From: Campylobacter aviculae
GTDB taxonomy: Bacteria > Campylobacterota > Campylobacteria > Campylobacterales > Campylobacteraceae
Length of the DNA: 64,000 nt
NCBI RefSeq assembly: GCF_005406215.1
Contig: NZ_NXMA01000003.1
Span: 1-64,000 of the forward strand
Direction of reading: 5' to 3'
Shown here: positions 57,110 to 64,000 of the stretch, one piece after another
Layout: the number at the start of each line of letters is the position of its first letter
Numbering within the stretch: the first letter of the stretch is position 1
Translations under genes and position numbers: made by a program
The notes under the pieces: generated by a model
What the model was told of the DNA's origin: nothing
Seen by the model: the letters and a program-made list of their open reading frames with translations, nothing else
Database searches by the model: none

Positions 57110-58044
57110 TACAAAATAGAAAGTATCTTGGCAGCGTCATTAAGTCCTGTAATAATACTTGCTCCATTTTTAGTTGCAATGTCTCCTGCTACAAATATAC
57201 CTTTAACATTGCTCTGCTTATTTTCATCCATCAAAGGAACACCCTTATCATCGACTTCAATACCACATTTTTGCAGAAAATCAAGCGGAGTAGATCCACC
57301 GATAGCATAAATAATCCTATCATAAATTTCATTCGTTCCATCATTAAATTTAACCTTAGCCTTGCCATTTTCATCTTCAACTTCTTCAATATCAATACCA
57401 AGCTTCAAATTCACTTTTCCTGAATTTCCTGCCTCGGTGATATCTTTAAGATTAATGTCATTTAATCTTGTAAATTCTTTTTTACGATAACAAAGACTTA
57501 CATTATTTGAATTTGCTAGATCAACAGCATATTCAGCGGCAGAATTTCCACCCCCAACAACAAGAATTTTTTCATTTCCTAAAACCGAATTCGCATTAAA
57601 ATTAATGATTTTAGTTAAAGTCATAGGAAGTTTATAATCAGGCTTATTAGGTTTGCCCATTCTACCGATAGCGACAATGATATTTTTACACTCGTAGGTT
57701 CCTTTGCCTGTACTTACTACAAAAACACCATTTTCATTTTTTACACTCTCAACTTCTGAGCCAAATTCTATTTCTATATTGTATTGTTTTAAAACATTTT
57801 CAAATAATTCTATAGTGCTTTCTTTTGTACCATCTTCAAAAGGAATGTTTCCATAATTAACACCTTCGCATCCTTTATAAACCTTATCTACTCTTTTACC
57901 TTCTTTATAAAATTGTACTAAAGTTTGACATATATTATTTGTCTTTTCTAAGATTAAAACTTCTTTATTTTTTAACTTTGCTTCAACTGCACAAGCTATA
58001 CCTGTTGGACCTGCTCCAACGATGATTAAATCTATTTTTTTCAT
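57109..58044 (-). CDS. YpdA-like FAD/NAD(P) pyridine nucleotide-disulfide oxidoreductase
   Basis: 311 aa from ATG 58044 (MKKIDLIIVGAGPTG); AAAGGTG stands 6 bases upstream, and an earlier ATG at 58059 overlaps this ribosome site. FAD site GAGPTG at 10-15, NAD(P) site VVGGGNSAAEYAV near 160-172 and the C-terminal FVAGDIA with GASIITGLNDA. No CxxC redox pair is seen, unlike thioredoxin reductase, so it belongs with YpdA-type reductases of unknown substrate in this genus. Has its own terminator. Equivalent to Cj0559. Confidence 0.88.
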   Translation of the reverse strand: MKKIDLIIVGAGPTGIACAVEAKLKNKEVLILEKTNNICQTLVQFYKEGKRVDKVYKGCEGVNYGNIPFEDGTKESTIELFENVLKQYNIEIEFGSEVESVKNENGVFVVSTGKGTYECKNIIVAIGRMGKPNKPDYKLPMTLTKIINFNANSVLGNEKILVVGGGNSAAEYAVDLANSNNVSLCYRKKEFTRLNDINLKDITEAGNSGKVNLKLGIDIEEVEDENGKAKVKFNDGTNEIYDRIIYAIGGSTPLDFLQKCGIEVDDKGVPLMDENKQSNVKGIFVAGDIATKNGASIITGLNDAAKILSIL

Positions 58045-58136
58045 TTTTTCACCTTTCATTATCTATAATTTTTTATAGTTTATCAAATTTATTTTAAATA
58101 AGAAATTAAAAATATAAATTTCTTTTAAATAAAAAA

Positions 58137-58934
58137 TTAAAAATCAAATAATTTACAAGCATTTTCTCCTAAAATTTTTTCTTGCTCCTTTTTGGAACTA
58201 ACAATTTGTTCAAAAGCATTAAATGCCAATTTAAAGTCTATATCCTTTTCAAAATTCGTATGAGGCCAATCGCTCCCAAAAACAAAATTAGAAATAGAAA
58301 AATGTTCTTTTAAACTCTCATATATTATTTTTGCAAATTTAATACCCTCTATAGTTTTTGCCTTATCAAATTTAGCTCTATAAAATCCACTGACTTTAAA
58401 AAAAATCTTTGAATTTTTAAGCTTTAAAAGATCTTCAAAATTTTTCCTATCAATGCTTGAGCGACATAAATGATCTATCACTATATCACAATCAAAAGAT
58501 AAAATTGTTTTAACGGTTTGCACAAGATGTTCATCTAAATCCTGTTGAATTTCAACCTGCATTTTTAGTTTATACAAATTTTCAAAAAAATTACTCCAAG
58601 TTGAATTTTCAAAATCTATTAAATTTTTACCTATAAGGTTTAATCTTACTCCACAAGCCTTTCTATTTTTTAACTCTTTTAATTCTTCAAAAGTGATATT
58701 TTCATCCACTACAACCACTGCTTTTACATCTTTATCGTGTTCGATACTATCAAGTAAAAATTCATTATCAGTTCCTAAAAAGCTAGGTTGTATTAAAACG
58801 CCTTTATCAAAACCAAAGCGATCTAAATTATTTTTATAATCTTTAAAACTCGCATCATAATCAGGTTTATAACGAGCGTTCTTGATCATTTTTAATTTTT
58901 TTAAAAAAATATGTGCATGAGTATCGATCTTCAT
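58137..58934 (-). CDS. Amidohydrolase-2 (LigI/ACMSD-like) metal-dependent hydrolase
   Basis: 265 aa TIM-barrel hydrolase. Metal ligands THAH (His6, His8), VIDHLCRSS (His155) and FGSDWPHTNFE (Asp222) are in place; the GSDWPHT motif is typical of 2-pyrone-4,6-dicarboxylate lactonase-like enzymes. That family opens lactones or decarboxylates; the substrate here is unknown. Its start touches the stop of the MatC-like transporter gene (no gap), so substrate import and hydrolysis are probably linked. Equivalent to Cj0556. Confidence 0.82.
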   Translation of the reverse strand: MKIDTHAHIFLKKLKMIKNARYKPDYDASFKDYKNNLDRFGFDKGVLIQPSFLGTDNEFLLDSIEHDKDVKAVVVVDENITFEELKELKNRKACGVRLNLIGKNLIDFENSTWSNFFENLYKLKMQVEIQQDLDEHLVQTVKTILSFDCDIVIDHLCRSSIDRKNFEDLLKLKNSKIFFKVSGFYRAKFDKAKTIEGIKFAKIIYESLKEHFSISNFVFGSDWPHTNFEKDIDFKLAFNAFEQIVSSKKEQEKILGENACKLFDF

Positions 58935-60230
58935 TTAATTCCCTTTTAAAATGAAACTCAAAATTATCGCGGCTAAAATAGCAGCTATAAAACCTAAAGG
59001 TATTGCCTTTATCAATAAATCTTTAAATAATTTTTCTTTATAATTTTGCGGACAAGCACCCAAAATCAAACTTCCTCCGGAGGAAAAAGGAGAAATCGCT
59101 GAAGCCTGTGCTCCTACAACTATACAAACAAATAGTAAAGTTTCATTTAAACCACTACTTAAAGCAATGCTTGGTACTATAGGAAAAAGTGCTGGAGTTA
59201 CCACTCCTAAAGTACTTGAAAAAAATGACATAAATGCTGCTACAATGCATAATATAATCGGAATAAAAATAATATAAACATCATGTCTTACGGCACTAGA
59301 AAGCAAGTCAATAGTTTTTGCTTCAATCGCTACACCGATAAGCATTCCCACTCCACAAATCATAATCAAAGTATTCCATGGAATTAAAGCAATAACCTTC
59401 TTCTCATCTGCAAGTTTCAAAAATAAAGCAATTGCAACAAAAATAATAGCAATCATAGCAATATCTATTTTTTTGTTAAAGTAATCGATTAAAATATTTT
59501 TAGGAAAAACAACATGCAAAATAGGACCTATTAATACAATAAACATCATTAATAGCATCAAAAATAAAGTTATTTTTTGTTTTTTATCAAAAACTTGTGG
59601 TTTGACTATAGAACTAAGTTGTATCTTATTTTTAAAGGCACTCAAGACAAAAAACGATAAAACAAATATAGGTATGATGATAGTTGTGATAAAAATCACT
59701 CCAGAATTTAAAAATGCAGCATTTGCTTGTACTCCAGAATTTTCCATAAGAGTGCGAAAGATTATGCCACTTTGAGAAGTCATAAAATTAGCACCTCCTA
59801 AAGCACCATAATTAATTGCCATGGCACCAGCAATTTTACTTAAACCCGCTTTATCACAAAGCAAAAATGTAAGAGGAGCCATAAAGGCTAAAACCGTATA
59901 AAATCCAGCTCCTAAAGCTGCTATAATCGCACTTGAAATAAAAACTACAAAAGGAAGAAGATAGGGATAATTTACAAATCGATACATCAAGTGGTTGGCT
60001 AATTTTTCAAGAGTTCCATTAACTATGGCAAAATTATAAAATAAAGACACTGCAAGGATAACAAAAAAGATAGATATAGGCCAAAATCCTAATATCTTTT
60101 TAGGATCCATATCCATTAAAAAAGTCCCTATAATATAAGCAAAAACAATTGCAAAAATTCCAACATTACATTTAGTGATATAGCCTAAAATAATCGCTAA
60201 AGCGATACAAAAAACAATTAAAAGAACCAA
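58935..60230 (-). CDS. MatC-like dicarboxylate/anion transporter (IT superfamily)
   Basis: 431 aa, about 11 hydrophobic segments. TTG start with AAGGAAG upstream. The N-terminal part matches the dicarboxylate carrier MatC domain (GYITKCNVGIFAIVFAYIIG), and paired re-entrant-like segments occur (GAGFYTVLAFMAPLTFLLC; SSTLGVVTPALFPIVPSIAL; AQASAISPFSSGGSLILG). Probably imports an organic acid for the hydrolase next door; substrate not shown. Equivalent to Cj0555. Confidence 0.85.
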   Translation of the reverse strand: MVLLIVFCIALAIILGYITKCNVGIFAIVFAYIIGTFLMDMDPKKILGFWPISIFFVILAVSLFYNFAIVNGTLEKLANHLMYRFVNYPYLLPFVVFISSAIIAALGAGFYTVLAFMAPLTFLLCDKAGLSKIAGAMAINYGALGGANFMTSQSGIIFRTLMENSGVQANAAFLNSGVIFITTIIIPIFVLSFFVLSAFKNKIQLSSIVKPQVFDKKQKITLFLMLLMMFIVLIGPILHVVFPKNILIDYFNKKIDIAMIAIIFVAIALFLKLADEKKVIALIPWNTLIMICGVGMLIGVAIEAKTIDLLSSAVRHDVYIIFIPIILCIVAAFMSFFSSTLGVVTPALFPIVPSIALSSGLNETLLFVCIVVGAQASAISPFSSGGSLILGACPQNYKEKLFKDLLIKAIPLGFIAAILAAIILSFILKGN

Positions 60231-60349
60231 TACCGTCTTCCTTGATAAATTCTATATAATCCAATAATAACAAAAATATCAATTTTAGACTATAAAAAAC
60301 AAAACTTTATTTAAAAGATATCTAATTTCGTAACCATTTTACCCAAATT

Positions 60350-61354
60350 TCACTTTAACTCTACATCCAAGGCAAGCAAAGCAAAACTTCCAAGCCAATG
60401 AGATCCAAGATAATCTTCTTCTATGTGTGCTATAGCTTCATTAAAATGTTCAGCAGCATTTTCTCTTAAAATATTTTTCAATCCTTCATCACAAAAATTA
60501 GATAGAATTTTTAAACACCAAGAACGACTCAAATTAAGCCCATCTAAATGTGCGATTTTACCATCACTTCTATCACTTACTCTTGCGGGATTAAAAAGAG
60601 TTTGTGGTTCTTTTTTATTTAAATTTGGTAAATATTCTTTAAAAAAATTTCTAAATTCATCCTTAGGTAAAATAGCACTTAAAAGTACAGCTTCCATTAA
60701 AACTGGAGATAAAAACTCATCTCCGCAAGGCTCTAAAACCTGCATGTTTTTATCATTTAAAAACCATTTTTTAGCACTTTTTATAATACATTGTTCTAAT
60801 TCTATATCTTTTTTAAATCTTGCAAATTCTAAAGCAAAATACAATGCAAAAGAGCTATTAAAATGGGTTCCTACTCGGATTGGATAATCCATTTTGGGTA
60901 AAAATTCTTTAAATTCTTTCACAAAAAAATCTGCAATGCTTTCTAAATTTTTAGCCCACACTTGTGCATCCTTATTTTCTTTAGCGAGTAAATTAATCTC
61001 TAAAGCCAACTTTAAAAACCATCCCCATCCATAAGGTCTTTCAAATCCTTTATGAGCTGGATTTTCTAAATATTTTAATTCTCCGTCGGCTTTTTCTTTG
61101 TTAAATTGAGAATTTAAAACCTTTATAATCTCATCAACCGGAGCAAATTCGGCAAAATTTCTTAAAATTTTAACCAAAAGCCAATGAGAATGTACACTAG
61201 AGTGCCAATCATAAGAACCATAAAATATAGGATACATTTGCTTAGGTGTTTTTATATCATCAAGATTATTAAAAGAGTGGGTAATTTTATTTGGCAACTC
61301 TCTAAAAATATTCTCTAAGGCTATAGAGCTAAATTGTTTAATTAATTCTTTCAT
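60350..61354 (-). CDS. DUF2891-family protein, probable intracellular hydrolase or isomerase
   Basis: 334 aa soluble protein. The family signature YPIFYGSYDWHSSVHSHWLL is at about 42-61, and other conserved blocks are FERPYGWGWFLKL, YPIRVGTHFNSSFAL, FLSPVLMEAVLLSAIL, DGLNLSRSW and EDYLGSHWLGSFALLA. Conserved His, Trp and Glu suggest an alpha/alpha-barrel like those of sugar-active enzymes. No biochemical role is known to me. Lies 11 bases after the DUF979 gene in one operon. Equivalent to Cj0554. Confidence 0.85.
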   Translation of the reverse strand: MKELIKQFSSIALENIFRELPNKITHSFNNLDDIKTPKQMYPIFYGSYDWHSSVHSHWLLVKILRNFAEFAPVDEIIKVLNSQFNKEKADGELKYLENPAHKGFERPYGWGWFLKLALEINLLAKENKDAQVWAKNLESIADFFVKEFKEFLPKMDYPIRVGTHFNSSFALYFALEFARFKKDIELEQCIIKSAKKWFLNDKNMQVLEPCGDEFLSPVLMEAVLLSAILPKDEFRNFFKEYLPNLNKKEPQTLFNPARVSDRSDGKIAHLDGLNLSRSWCLKILSNFCDEGLKNILRENAAEHFNEAIAHIEEDYLGSHWLGSFALLALDVELK

Positions 61355-61364
61355 TATTATCTCC

Positions 61365-62318
61365 TTAAAATTTAAAAGCTAAAAAATACATTAAAAAAAT
61401 ATTACTTATTAATAAAAGAATCCCAGACATAAATTGTGCCTTGATTACTCCACTTTTATCATCCAAATTTAAAAGAGCGGCTGGGACTATATTAAAATTA
61501 GCAGCCATAGGAGTCATTAAAGTGCCACAAAATCCACTAAGCATACCTATAGCACCTATAATAGCAGGATTTGCATGCATTTGCATAATCAAAATAGGAA
61601 CAGCAATTGCCGCACTGGCAACTGGAAAAGCTGCAAAAGCATTTCCCATAACCATGGTTAAAAGTGCCATACATATACAATAAACCGCTACAGCTACAAA
61701 ATTATTACTAAGGGAAATGTAATTTGACAACAGCTTTTCAACCTCACTCCCCATTCCTGTGGAGACAAAAATAACTCCAAGTGTGGCTAAAATTTGAGGC
61801 AATAAAGCTGCCCAACTTATGTGATCCATAGTATTTGTTGCATCTTTTATCGCTTTTTTAGGCGAAGCTTTAAATATAAAACAAGCCAGAATAAAAGAAA
61901 ATATAATACCTAAAATTAAAGAAATTAAAGTTGCATTTTTAGCTTCAAAAAATTTACAATATGGAAGTAAAAAAGTCCCTATAAGAGTTATGAAAGGCAC
62001 TAACAATGCTGGAATAAAAAGTTTATTTTTATGGATGCTAGCACTTTGAATTTCGGATTCTTTTTCCTCAAGACTAGTTTCAATTTTTGCAGGTTTTAAC
62101 CAATTAAGTCCTGCAATTATAGCAAGAAAAATCACAATACAACCAATAATAAAATTAGGCAAGATACCTGCAAATAAAAAAGTTACACTATAACTTATCC
62201 AAAATACTCCGCCACTTAATCTGGCTTTTAATTTTTTATTTTGATTTAAAAAATTAAGAATTCCAAAAATCAAAAATAAAATTCCAACTATATAGTAAAG
62301 CAGATCGAGAGTTATCAT
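61365..62318 (-). CDS. DUF979-family membrane protein (half of a split transporter)
   Basis: 317 aa, about nine membrane segments. Conserved stretch MGNAFAAFPVASAAIAVPIL with GAIGMLSGFCGTLMTPMAANFN resembles the core of ion-transporter superfamily carriers such as DcuC. It always appears with a DUF969 partner; the two are likely the two halves of one carrier. Overlaps nothing; 4 bases after the DUF969 gene. Equivalent to Cj0553. Confidence 0.83.
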   Translation of the reverse strand: MITLDLLYYIVGILFLIFGILNFLNQNKKLKARLSGGVFWISYSVTFLFAGILPNFIIGCIVIFLAIIAGLNWLKPAKIETSLEEKESEIQSASIHKNKLFIPALLVPFITLIGTFLLPYCKFFEAKNATLISLILGIIFSFILACFIFKASPKKAIKDATNTMDHISWAALLPQILATLGVIFVSTGMGSEVEKLLSNYISLSNNFVAVAVYCICMALLTMVMGNAFAAFPVASAAIAVPILIMQMHANPAIIGAIGMLSGFCGTLMTPMAANFNIVPAALLNLDDKSGVIKAQFMSGILLLISNIFLMYFLAFKF

Positions 62319-62322
62319 TAAG

Positions 62323-63000
62323 TTATTTACCTCTATATGTTTTTTCTAGCTTTCTATCTAACAAATACAACCTAGAACAATGTATAATCAAAGCCAAAAT
62401 TCCACTTGGAATGGCCCAAAGAGATAAATGTATAGGCTCAACTATAATGCCACTAGTTTCATAAAAAGCTTTAATGAATAAAATCGAATGCACAGCTATA
62501 AAAATATCTTCTCCGAAAAATACAGCAACATTATCTGTAGCTGCAGAATGGGCTTTTATTTTTTGATTATCTTTATGAGTCAAGTTTTTAAATTTGAGCT
62601 TAGCTGCAGCTTCTGCCATAGGAGCTATCAAAGGTCTTATCATTTGTGCATGCCCTCCTAAAGATAAGAGCCCTAAGGCTGCAGTAACTTGCCTAAAAAT
62701 AAAATATGCAATTAAAATCTTCCCTGTGCTAGCGGTTTTAATTTTTGAAATTAAATTTTTTGCTTGCTCTTTTAACCCCTTACGCTCTAAGACAGCAAGT
62801 AAGGGTAATATTAACCAAATAATAGCTACATAACGATTATTTACAAAGGATTGACCGATGTCGCTAACAATTTTAACAAAATCAAATTTAGCAACAATTC
62901 CAGCATAAATTCCTACAAAAGTTACAACCAAAAAAGGATTTAATCTGACGGCAAAACCTAGAATAATCAAGGGAATTGAAGCAAGTAATAGCCAATTCAT
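62323..63000 (-). CDS. DUF969-family membrane protein (other half of a split transporter)
   Basis: 225 aa, about five membrane segments. Features FLVVTFVGIYAGIVAKFDF, LGLLSLGGHAQMIRPLIAPMAEAAA and AATDNVAVFFGEDIFIAV mark the DUF969 family and resemble the N-terminal half of DcuC-like carriers. First gene of the DUF969-DUF979-DUF2891 operon; ribosome site GGAGAAAAT. Equivalent to Cj0552. Confidence 0.83.
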   Translation of the reverse strand: MNWLLLASIPLIILGFAVRLNPFLVVTFVGIYAGIVAKFDFVKIVSDIGQSFVNNRYVAIIWLILPLLAVLERKGLKEQAKNLISKIKTASTGKILIAYFIFRQVTAALGLLSLGGHAQMIRPLIAPMAEAAAKLKFKNLTHKDNQKIKAHSAATDNVAVFFGEDIFIAVHSILFIKAFYETSGIIVEPIHLSLWAIPSGILALIIHCSRLYLLDRKLEKTYRGK

Positions 63001-63038
63001 ATTTTCTCCACTATTAAAAACTAGAAAATCTAATATAT

Positions 63039-63075
63039 AATTTCTAATTTTAGTAACAAACCAAAATTAGAAATT
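63039..63075. terminator. 13-bp inverted repeat after efp
   Basis: AATTTCTAATTTT and AAAATTAGAAATT are perfect complements around an 11-base loop, in the 95-base gap between efp and the DUF969 gene. It probably ends efp transcription, though it is AT-only and may overlap the promoter of the DUF969 operon. Confidence 0.5.
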
Positions 63076-63095
63076 GAAAAATTTTGATTAGAATT

Positions 63096-63665
63096 TTATT
63101 TATTTGCTTTTTCTATGTATTCACCACGTACTGTATCTACGCGAATCACTTCACCTTCTAAAACGTGAAAAGGAATTTGTACTACAGCGCCCGTTTCAAG
63201 TGTAGCTGGCTTTTTGTTTGATCCTTGAGTATCTCCTTTAAAATTAGGAGCAGTTTCAACAATTTTAAGCTCCACGACCTGAGGAACTTCCACACCAATG
63301 GCCTTACCATTATGAAAAAGAACATTTACCATCATACCATCAAGCATCCATTTCTTTGCCTCGCCAACATCCTCATCGCTAATTGCAACTTGTTCATAAG
63401 TCTCTGTATCCATAAATTGACAATTCTCTCCATCATCATAGAGATATTGCATTTTTTTATCTTCCAAATTCGGAGCTTCGCATTTATCTCCTGCGTGAAA
63501 AGTTTTTTCAAGAACTTTACCATCAATAAAAGACTTAATTTTAATACGAACAAAAGCAGGACCCTTGCCTGGCTTTACATGCTGATATTCTACTATTTTA
63601 AAAGGGATTCCATCAATTTCGATTTTTAATCCTTTTTTTAAATCACCCATTGAATAAGATGCCAT
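63096..63665 (-). CDS. efp: Translation elongation factor P
   Basis: 189 aa from ATG 63665 ([12 protein letters not shown]), preceded by AAAGGAAAG; an ATG 33 bases upstream would add an unlikely tail. Three beta-barrel domains of the usual length. The modification loop reads [10 protein letters not shown] with Lys34 at the tip, the lysine type that is extended in some bacteria. Relieves ribosome stalling at proline runs. Equivalent to Cj0551. Confidence 0.96.
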   Translation of the reverse strand: MASYSMGDLKKGLKIEIDGIPFKIVEYQHVKPGKGPAFVRIKIKSFIDGKVLEKTFHAGDKCEAPNLEDKKMQYLYDDGENCQFMDTETYEQVAISDEDVGEAKKWMLDGMMVNVLFHNGKAIGVEVPQVVELKIVETAPNFKGDTQGSNKKPATLETGAVVQIPFHVLEGEVIRVDTVRGEYIEKANK

Positions 63666-63757
63666 AACTTTCCTTTTTAGATTAAAATAAGTCTTCATTG
63701 TAGCAAAATTTATTTGATATCATAATTAAATTGATAATAAAATAAGTAATTTTTAGC

Positions 63758-63763
63758 TAGAAT
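63758..63763 (+). promoter_or_regulatory. rnpB: rnpB promoter -10 box
   Basis: TAGAAT within TAGCTAGAATTTAAC, about 13 bases before the start of the RNase P RNA homology. Upstream DNA is T-rich, without a clear -35 box. Confidence 0.5.
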
Positions 63764-63770
63764 TTAACAT

Positions 63771-64000
63771 AAAGCATAGCAAATGCTCGCTTCCTAAAAA
63801 GAAGAGGAAAGTCCGAGCTGCAAAAGACAAACATTCCATCTAACAGATGGCTAGGGCAACCTAAGGGATAGTGCAACAGAAAGAAAACTACCATAGATTT
63901 ATGGAAAAGGTGAAACGGTGGGGTAAGAGCCTACCAGCGATTTTGGCAACAATTTCGGCTATGTAAACCCAATGTGCAGCAAGAAGGGATGGTTATAGTC
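63771..64000 (+). ncRNA. rnpB: RNase P RNA, 5' part (cut by the window edge)
   Basis: Conserved bacterial type A elements appear in order: GAGGAAAGTCCGAGCT near 63802, the ACAGAAAGAAAACTACC core near 63876, and GGTGAAACGGTGGGGTAAGA with GAGCCTACCAGCG near 63910. The 3' part, including the second half of P4 and P1, lies beyond the window. The RNA is the catalytic subunit that makes tRNA 5' ends. The 5' end is set from the promoter spacing and is approximate. Confidence 0.92.

Noticed and set aside
63225-63629. 134-codon frame antisense to efp
   Set aside because: Shadow of efp, without ribosome site or recognisable protein content.

Overview
The window is AT-rich, densely packed bacterial chromosome. 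Gene content and order point to a thermophilic Campylobacter of the C. jejuni / C. coli group: a porA major outer-membrane porin, racRS, the hypFBCDEA and hydABCD hydrogenase blocks, flpA, a patA-patB-ape1 set and the campylobacter-type rnr-holA pair. Species cannot be fixed from sequence reading alone. Several gene neighbourhoods match C. jejuni NCTC 11168 as I remember it (roughly Cj0636-Cj0603, then Cj1259-Cj1282, then Cj0562-Cj0551), but they are joined in a different order and some genes I would expect between neighbours (ilvC, the pst genes, ppk2) are not here. Locus numbers quoted below are from memory and serve only as pointers.

Layout. 1-6.9 kb: a partial unknown protein, an operon of an RsmB-like methyltransferase, ruvX, dprA and a divergent polysaccharide deacetylase (minus strand), then rnr-holA (plus). 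7.0-7.5 kb: a decayed gene that looks like a type I/IV restriction-type nuclease N-terminal domain. 7.5-16.7 kb: the hydrogenase maturation genes hypA, E, D, C, B, F, a HypF-like companion gene, a YgjP-type metallopeptidase and a MATE transporter, all minus strand. 16.8-20.9 kb: ferritin and the peptidoglycan O-acetylation/de-acetylation genes. 21-25.4 kb: a MacA-MacB-TolC-like tripartite exporter. 25.6-28.8 kb: dsbD and porA, with a candidate mini-transcript between them. 29.4-33.2 kb: dnaJ, racRS, recR. 33.2-37.3 kb: the uptake [NiFe] hydrogenase hydABCD. 37.4-52.8 kb: a long minus-strand housekeeping block (mnmC, amiA, a nitronate monooxygenase-like gene, tyrS, spoT, rpoZ, pyrH, EnvC-like, ftsX, ftsE, trmB, flpA, an RluD-like pseudouridine synthase). 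52.9-64 kb: rodA, tRNA-Met, dnaB, a second MATE pump, a YpdA-like flavoprotein, a five-gene transport/hydrolase cluster of largely uncharacterised families, efp and the 5' part of rnpB.

How the parts work together. The hyp genes assemble the NiFe(CN)2CO centre of HydB, and HydD removes its C-terminal extension, so the hyp block and the hydABCD block, 20 kb apart, serve one respiratory hydrogenase. AmiA, FtsE, FtsX and an EnvC-like factor with a degenerate LytM domain form a complete septal amidase activation set. rpoZ-spoT and tyrS couple transcription, ppGpp and translation. PatA/PatB/Ape1 modify peptidoglycan next to the ferritin gene. The least explained unit is the DUF969-DUF979-DUF2891-MatC-like-amidohydrolase cluster at 58.1-63.0 kb. 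No insertion sequence, prophage, CRISPR array or long poly-G contingency tract was seen.
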